A stretch of DNA of 11,419 nucleotides, from positions 1-11,419 of the forward strand of contig JAAHIA010000124.1 in the NCBI GenBank assembly GCA_010671975.1, in the 5' to 3' direction. The notes under the pieces were generated by a model that made no database searches, was not told the DNA's origin, and was given only the letters and a program-made list of their open reading frames with translations. This DNA is from Leptolyngbya sp. SIO4C1. Lineage in GTDB: Bacteria; Cyanobacteriota; Cyanobacteriia; Phormidesmidales; Phormidesmidaceae. Position numbers and translations under genes: made by a program. This document shows positions 6,692 to 11,419 of this stretch, one piece after another; position 1 is the stretch's first letter, and each line of letters opens with the position of its first letter.

Positions 6692-7656
6692 GGGAGTAGA
6701 GAAGGGGAAGCAGACGCAGCAAAAGAGTCTCTGAAGAGAACCGTACTCAAATACCGCTCACCCAGGCTAGGCTGGATCACAACAATAAGTTTGTTGGCAT
6801 TTTCTGATCGCTTGGCGACCTGAATCGCTGCACAGAGTGCGGCCCCCGTGGAAATGCCGGACAGCAAGCCCTCTTCAGCGGCTAAACGGCGACCATAGGC
6901 GATCGCATTCTCATCCGATACCCGAATCACTTCATTCAATAAATCAACTCGCAAGACCGATGACACAAACCCTGCTCCAATCCCCTGAATTTGATGAAAT
7001 CCGGGCTTTCCTCCAGATAGGACAGGACTGGTCGCAGGTTCAACGGCTATGGCTTGAAAGGTTGGCTTCCTAGACTTAATCGCTTCAGCAATGCCTGTGA
7101 TTGTGCCGCCGGTGCCGACGCCTGCGATCAAAATATCGACTTGACCTTCGGTATCAGCCCAAATTTCTTCAGCTGTGGTCGCGCGATGAATGGTAGGATT
7201 CGCTGGATTTTGAAACTGTTGCAGCATGAACCCATGCGGCAACAGTGATACCAGATCAAGCGCCCGGGTGATGGCCCCGCGCATACCCTCTGCCCCAGGG
7301 GTGAGAATAAGCTCTGCGCCGTAGGCCCGCAGCAGCGTGCGCCGCTCTAGGCTCATCGTGTCTGGCATCGTGAGAATCAGTCGATAGCCCTTAACGGCTG
7401 CTGCCATGGCTAGCGCAATGCCCGTGTTACCGGCGGTGGGTTCCACCAGTACCGTTTTGCTAGGATGAATCTGGCCAGCGGCCTCGGCAGCCTGAATCAT
7501 GCTAATCCCAATTCGTGCTTTGACTGAACCAGACGGATTGAGGCTCTCCAGTTTCAACACAATGCGGCCCACGCAGCCTTCCGCTGCTGGAATGCAATTG
7601 AGCTGCACCAAGGGCGTCTGGCCAATCAGCTGGGTAATGTCATCGGCGATGCGCAT
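6682..7656 (-). CDS. cysK: Cysteine synthase (O-acetylserine sulfhydrylase)
   Basis: This PLP enzyme makes L-cysteine from O-acetylserine and sulfide. The 324-residue protein has LNPSGSVKARIG with the PLP lysine at K46, the asparagine loop PTAGNTGI (73-80), the phosphate-binding GVGTGGTITG (179-188), IQGIGAGF (223-230), GISTGAA (267-273) and PSLGERYLST (296-305). The length is typical. Two usually conserved serines differ: the common PTSGNTG is PTAGNTG (A75), and GISSGAA is GISTGAA (T270). The first is in the substrate-binding loop, so altered substrate preference within the fold-II beta-replacement family is possible. The ATG at 7656 lies 12 bp from the stop of the upstream beta-propeller/RTX gene, with AGGGAGA as ribosome binding site, so the two are probably co-transcribed. 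The family is certain; cysteine synthase as the exact activity is likely. Confidence 0.9.
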   Translation of the reverse strand: MRIADDITQLIGQTPLVQLNCIPAAEGCVGRIVLKLESLNPSGSVKARIGISMIQAAEAAGQIHPSKTVLVEPTAGNTGIALAMAAAVKGYRLILTMPDTMSLERRTLLRAYGAELILTPGAEGMRGAITRALDLVSLLPHGFMLQQFQNPANPTIHRATTAEEIWADTEGQVDILIAGVGTGGTITGIAEAIKSRKPTFQAIAVEPATSPVLSGGKPGFHQIQGIGAGFVSSVLRVDLLNEVIRVSDENAIAYGRRLAAEEGLLSGISTGAALCAAIQVAKRSENANKLIVVIQPSLGERYLSTVLFRDSFAASASPSLLPVS

Positions 7657-7661
7657 GATAT

Positions 7662-7668
7662 TCTCCCT
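7662..7668 (-). promoter_or_regulatory. Ribosome binding site of cysK in the 12-bp gap
   Basis: On the minus strand AGGGAGA is spaced five bases from the ATG at 7656 and directly follows the stop of the upstream gene. It fixes the start and points to a polycistronic message. Confidence 0.65.
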
Positions 7669-9279
7669 CTAAACTGTGGCGTACTCAAAAGCGGAACTGG
7701 TCAGCTCTAGACCGGTGACGTTGCGAATAATGCCAATCAGCTCAGCCGCTTGGTCAGCTGCCTGGTAGAAAATTGCCGTGTCTCCTTGCACACTGCCTAA
7801 CTCGTATCGATCGGCGCTGCCGTGGAGGCGAATCACATCCTGCTCTAACTGGAAGTCCTTGATCAGCCCGTAGTCGGCGAACCCCATAGAAAGCGCATCT
7901 CCATCGTCATAGTGAACGCTTAGGGCATCTCCCAAGACAAAGGTATCAGCCCCTTTGCCGCCTCTGTAGGTATCGACTTCGCCCTGGCCTGGCGTGAGCG
8001 AGGTGACCTGTGCTCCAATCAACAAATCATCTCCGTGACCGCCCATGAGAACATCGCTACCCAGATCGCCAATGAGCACATCATGGCCGCTGTTGCCGCG
8101 AAGCGTATCGTCACCGACTTCGCCGATCAGCTTATCGTTGCCACCCTGGCCGCGCAGATCGTCGTTGCCGCCGCCGCCAAAGACGGTATCGTTGCCACGT
8201 CCGGCTTTTAGCAAATCGTCAATCTCGCCGCAGACAAAGAGTCCCTCGTGGGATGAGGCCACAGAGGCTAGTCCAAAGGGATTCATGCCTTGTACATTGA
8301 CGCTGCTCTGCCAAACTGGGAGGGTTGGGTCATCTAGAGAATAGACGCTGACAGCAGTCGCATCAGCACCCGAATGGGTGACAAACAGGCGCTCGCCATC
8401 GTTTGTGACAGCTACATTATGCGGCGTTGAGAAGGGGGTATTGACGCCCTCGAGATCGCCAACGATTTGATTGCTGACCGTATCAATCACAAAGAGACCG
8501 CTCTCACCACCGCCCGCTATATTCGTCGTGTACAGGAATTGACCATCGGGTGCTGCAATCACGCCGTGGGCACCGGGCTGGTCGAGCGAACCGACTTGTT
8601 CAAGAGTGTTCTCTCGCCGATCGAAGATATCGATGCGATCGCTATCCTGAGAAAGCACATACAGCAGGTTGTTCTCTGCGGTCAGACTGACGTGAGCATC
8701 TTTTCCAATCTCGGCAGACTGAACGATGTCAAAGGTCTGGGTATCGATTTTGAGCAGCAGATCTGCGTCAGGGTTGTCTGCTTGCGAAACCGTGACGTAG
8801 GCATATAGCCCAGACGAATCAAGCACAACATCGTGAGGCTTGGCGTTAGGGCTAATCAGTGTCTCGGGCAGATGAATTCGCTCAATCTCAGTTTTAGTGT
8901 TGGGATCAATCACCGTCAGCGCATTGTCGATGTCGTTCACCACCCAAAGCTGATTTTCTTTGGGCGTGGCCCACATATGAAAATTACCGGCCCCGGTTTC
9001 GACGCTACCCGTGACGCTGTAGGTCGTGCGGTCAAAAAACACGACTTGGCTATTGGCGCGATCGGCCACAGCCACTTCATCCTGACTGTTGAGGTAAGTG
9101 ATATAAGTGGGATCTCCAGGGGTATTATCCTGACCAGCCGGCAGATCTACCGTTCCAATCACGCTGCCAGTGGTCTCATTTAGAATAGAGAGACTGCCAG
9201 AGCCTCGGTTGGCAACCGCTATCTGCCCCTGCTTCGGATTAATTTTGATATTTTGGGAGGTCATAAGATTCGTTTCCAT
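7669..9279 (-). CDS. Beta-propeller protein with C-terminal RTX calcium-binding repeats
   Basis: The 536-residue protein has two parts. Residues about 10-345 are repeated YVTN/lactonase-like propeller blades (for example GQIAVANRGSGSLSIL, ENQLWVVNDIDNALTVID and PHNVAVTNDGERLFVTHSG). Residues 360-422 are seven RTX nonapeptides of the GGxGNDxLxG type, which bind calcium and fold after export. The tail (about 432-536) with GGKGADTFVLGD and IKDFQLEQDVIRL is the usual C-terminus of cyanobacterial RTX proteins. There is no N-terminal signal peptide, which fits type I secretion through a C-terminal signal. The propeller may bind or act on an outside ligand; no catalytic residues can be assigned. The start is uncertain: ATG 9279 lacks a Shine-Dalgarno, and ATG 9264 (residue 6) has GGAAA about eleven bases upstream. 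It probably heads a unit with cysK. Confidence 0.85.
   Translation of the reverse strand: METNLMTSQNIKINPKQGQIAVANRGSGSLSILNETTGSVIGTVDLPAGQDNTPGDPTYITYLNSQDEVAVADRANSQVVFFDRTTYSVTGSVETGAGNFHMWATPKENQLWVVNDIDNALTVIDPNTKTEIERIHLPETLISPNAKPHDVVLDSSGLYAYVTVSQADNPDADLLLKIDTQTFDIVQSAEIGKDAHVSLTAENNLLYVLSQDSDRIDIFDRRENTLEQVGSLDQPGAHGVIAAPDGQFLYTTNIAGGGESGLFVIDTVSNQIVGDLEGVNTPFSTPHNVAVTNDGERLFVTHSGADATAVSVYSLDDPTLPVWQSSVNVQGMNPFGLASVASSHEGLFVCGEIDDLLKAGRGNDTVFGGGGNDDLRGQGGNDKLIGEVGDDTLRGNSGHDVLIGDLGSDVLMGGHGDDLLIGAQVTSLTPGQGEVDTYRGGKGADTFVLGDALSVHYDDGDALSMGFADYGLIKDFQLEQDVIRLHGSADRYELGSVQGDTAIFYQAADQAAELIGIIRNVTGLELTSSAFEYATV
8014..8202 (-). repeat. Seven tandem RTX nonapeptide repeats
   Basis: The 63 codons for residues 360-422 form seven nine-residue units: GRGNDTVFG, GGGNDDLRG, QGGNDKLIG, EVGDDTLRG, NSGHDVLIG, DLGSDVLMG and GHGDDLLIG. 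The first three keep the ideal GND core and the later ones drift. They form a calcium-binding parallel beta-roll. Confidence 0.9.
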
Positions 9280-9384
9280 GAAGATAGGTTCGCCCGCGCC
9301 GCTGATGGCAGCATTGCAATCGGCAAAATTACTCTGTTATTGAATTCGGTATTAGACGACAAAGTAACGCGCAACCGAACGACT

Positions 9385-9400
9385 GCATTCGCTCGAATGC
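9385..9400. promoter_or_regulatory. 16-bp near-perfect palindrome upstream of the RTX gene
   Basis: GCATTCG-CT-CGAATGC is a 7-bp inverted repeat with a two-base spacer, about 105 bp upstream of the RTX gene start and about 80 bp downstream of the CHAT gene stop. Its size and symmetry suit a dimeric regulator; a small terminator hairpin for the CHAT gene is the alternative. The rest of the 199-bp gap shows no clear gene. Confidence 0.4.
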
Positions 9401-9478
9401 TCAATTCATAGAGTTCTCAAAAATAAGCGGGTGAGATTCTGCAAGCAACACATTTCTTCACAAATGCGGTCTCCAGCA

Positions 9479-11419
9479 TCACCCCCAGTTCCCGATCAGC
9501 AGGTAGTTTGACCAAATGTGAGGCGTTGTGTATCCATACGCCTGCATTAAGGCCAGCTGCGCCTGACGCACTGCCTCAGCCTTGGCGACGCCTTGCGCCA
9601 GGGCTTGATAAAAGCGCACCATAAACAAGGTGTTGGGATTATCTTGCGCCACCCACAGCGTCGATAACACACTGCGCGTTCCGGTTCTAGCGGCGAGGCC
9701 AGCTAAGCCCAGGACGGCGCGGCTGTCTCCTTGAGCCGTCTCACAGGCGCTTAGGGTTACCAGCTCTAGCGGACGACTGCCGCCCCGACTGCCCAGCCAA
9801 ATCAGATGGTTTAAATCATACGCGCCAATCTGTTCTTGATAGGCAACGACATAGGTCTCTTGAGGATCGGAGCTAAAGACGCCGTGGGTCTTCCAGTGAA
9901 TTGCGGAGAAATTGCCGGTTTGTAAGTATTCACGAATGGTCTCAGTCGTGAACGCTTCATTCATCACCAAATCGCTGCTGTCGACATGCTGGGCGATGCC
10001 CGCTAGCTCTTCTTGCAGCTTAGCAATGGGCGGAAACTGAGTCTCTTGAATAACTTGGGGAATGCCCACGCCCCCTAGCATTACCTGCAGCGGGGCTGGG
10101 TCAGGCGAAAAGAGCTGAAGGCGGGGCGCGATCGCAACGGCATAGCCCTGTTCAATCAAATACTGGTCGCCATCATGCAGCACCGACATGGGAATATTCC
10201 GCAGCGTCCCCTCTAGCACAAACACCAGATTGTTTACAGCCGCTTGAGCCAGGTCAGTCTCTAAGGGACGGATCAACCAGTCGTATACCGTCTGGGCCGC
10301 TGCCAGCACTTCAGGGGTTCTGCCTGGGGTGGCCAAATTTGTCTGCAGATCTAGCAGGGTGGCCTCTACCACTGCCTGAGGAACCGCAGTCTCGCGATAA
10401 ACCAGTGCGGTCTCCGGCAGCTGGGCAATCACCGCAACTCGGTCACTCAGCACGATGGGATAAAGGATGGCCGTGTGCGCATCCTGGACCTGGTCAACCC
10501 GCTGCACCTGGCCTAGCAGACAGCTCAAATAGTTCTCTAGCTCAGCGAGCTGCAGCTGATCGACCGTTTGGATAGCCTTTGTCAGCTGTTGAGGCTGAGC
10601 CGTCTGCTCTGGCGTCAATAACAGCTCAAGATACTGGCGATAGACAGGCTCGACGCGATCGCGAAAGGAGAACTGAACCTCTGCATTGACGCTGAGCAGA
10701 TCGTTGCGCACCTGCTGTAGACTTCCCACTGCAGCCTCATAGGCTTGAACAGCTTCAGACGAATGGCCCTGCCGTTGCAGCAGCCGCCCCAGCTGCCACT
10801 GCCAGCGGTAGCGAATTTCTGGGGCCTGTACCGTATCTAAGGCGAGCAAGGCTTGCTGAGTGAGTGCCTGAGCCTCGGCCCACTGCTGCGTGTGTTCGTA
10901 CAGCGCCCCCAATTGGCCCAGGGCATAGGATAAGGCTGGCCGATCGGCTAAAGTTCGCGCTTGATCAGCTGCCTTTGACAACCGGCTAGCAATCTCTAGA
11001 GGGGGTAGGGGGTCAGCCGTTAGCTGCATTAAGCTCTCCATCAGGTGAATGGTGGCGTATACCGTCGCGCGACTCGGTGATTGCTGGTCAAGCGTGGCTA
11101 ATACCCCAGAGAGTGACTGCCTAGCCTCTAGGGTTTGCCCCTGCTCGATGAGTAGCCGCAGCCGGTTAAGCTGGGCCTGGAGTAAATGAGTCTGATCAAT
11201 CGCCTGTTGGTAGGCCGCTAAAGCCACTTGGACCTGCTGCTGGGCATCTGCTTCGCGACCAATGGCAGCAAGACGATTGGCGATGGCCCAGTCTGTATTG
11301 CCCAGCTCCAGCCAGCTTGAACCTAGCGTCTCCGGTCGAGCGGCTAAAGACACGCTCTCCTGTAGTCGACTACGGGCAGTTTCTAAGTCGCCAATGCGTC
11401 GCAAAACGCTGCCTAACTG
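9479..11419 (-). CDS. TPR-CHAT protein (caspase-like peptidase domain; 5' end outside window)
   Basis: The frame is open to the window edge: CAG TTA GGC AGC GTT reads in frame ahead of a TTG at 11404, which is therefore not a real start. Numbering from that TTG, the N-terminal part (to about 300) is helical TPR repeats, seen at the edge (LGSVLRRIGDLETA), near 159-190 (ALGQLGALYEHTQQWAEA) and near 199-230 (LGRLLQRQGHSSEAVQAY). The C-terminal CHAT domain (about 375-640) keeps both catalytic residues, His507 in HWKTHG and Cys554 in TLSACETAQGD, and ends in the usual WSNYLLIGNWG. CHAT is a clan CD peptidase domain related to caspases. TPR-CHAT proteins are abundant in filamentous cyanobacteria, and HetF is a known relative. 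The substrate is unknown. The gene is on the same strand as the RTX gene, 199 bp upstream. Confidence 0.92.
   Translation of the reverse strand, partial: QLGSVLRRIGDLETARSRLQESVSLAARPETLGSSWLELGNTDWAIANRLAAIGREADAQQQVQVALAAYQQAIDQTHLLQAQLNRLRLLIEQGQTLEARQSLSGVLATLDQQSPSRATVYATIHLMESLMQLTADPLPPLEIASRLSKAADQARTLADRPALSYALGQLGALYEHTQQWAEAQALTQQALLALDTVQAPEIRYRWQWQLGRLLQRQGHSSEAVQAYEAAVGSLQQVRNDLLSVNAEVQFSFRDRVEPVYRQYLELLLTPEQTAQPQQLTKAIQTVDQLQLAELENYLSCLLGQVQRVDQVQDAHTAILYPIVLSDRVAVIAQLPETALVYRETAVPQAVVEATLLDLQTNLATPGRTPEVLAAAQTVYDWLIRPLETDLAQAAVNNLVFVLEGTLRNIPMSVLHDGDQYLIEQGYAVAIAPRLQLFSPDPAPLQVMLGGVGIPQVIQETQFPPIAKLQEELAGIAQHVDSSDLVMNEAFTTETIREYLQTGNFSAIHWKTHGVFSSDPQETYVVAYQEQIGAYDLNHLIWLGSRGGSRPLELVTLSACETAQGDSRAVLGLAGLAARTGTRSVLSTLWVAQDNPNTLFMVRFYQALAQGVAKAEAVRQAQLALMQAYGYTTPHIWSNYLLIGNWG

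Noticed and set aside
8045..8344. Plus-strand open frames opposite the RTX and propeller region (also 8467-8808 and 8833-9183)
   Set aside because: They are shadows of the repetitive minus-strand gene, with serine/proline-rich or unlike-protein composition and no ribosome binding sites.
9479..11404. A complete CHAT gene starting at TTG 11404
   Set aside because: The frame stays open to the window edge, and the five upstream codons continue a TPR helix, so the true start is outside.
1..11419. CRISPR array, insertion sequence or transposase
   Set aside because: No regularly spaced direct repeats, no transposase motifs and no paired terminal inverted repeats with target duplications were seen.

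Overview
The window looks like cyanobacterial chromosome. It carries at least nine copies of GCGATCGC, the HIP1 octamer that is strongly over-represented in many cyanobacteria, where well under one copy would be expected by chance in 11.4 kb. Several gene types also fit: a TPR-CHAT protein, an RTX protein with a cyanobacterial-style C-terminus, a 1-Cys peroxiredoxin, and a TubE-like adenylation enzyme. I cannot name the genus from sequence alone.

Left part (1-3853): a truncated ABC-exporter membrane domain on the minus strand is divergent from a stand-alone adenylation-carrier-thioesterase enzyme (A-T-TE, 980 aa, TTG start with a good Shine-Dalgarno). About 270 bp holding three short inverted repeats lies between them. 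This looks like a small natural-product unit, with the synthetase possibly served by the exporter. A hairpin follows the synthetase stop codon.

Centre (3846-5880): the most interesting gene is a 537-aa homologue of telomere resolvases (protelomerases such as ResT, TelK, TelN and TelA). All five catalytic positions are readable in order (R174, K199, R277, H305, Y314). It also has a C-terminal coiled coil and a putative DNA-binding tail. These enzymes make hairpin ends on linear replicons and are not an ordinary part of a cyanobacterial chromosome. Just upstream is a short open frame without a normal start that encodes two copies of an 18-residue motif. Just downstream is a 62-bp inverted repeat that can fold into a three-way junction.

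Right part (5906-11419): four genes lie on the minus strand. Read in transcription order they are a TPR-CHAT protein (5' end outside the window), a beta-propeller/RTX calcium-binding protein probably secreted by a type I system, a cysteine synthase starting 12 bp after the RTX gene, and a 1-Cys peroxiredoxin. The RTX and cysteine synthase genes look like one transcription unit. The peroxiredoxin follows after 140 bp and has its own strong ribosome binding site. Cysteine synthesis and peroxide removal are a plausible redox pairing. The resolvase and the peroxiredoxin converge on the structured 5819-5880 element.
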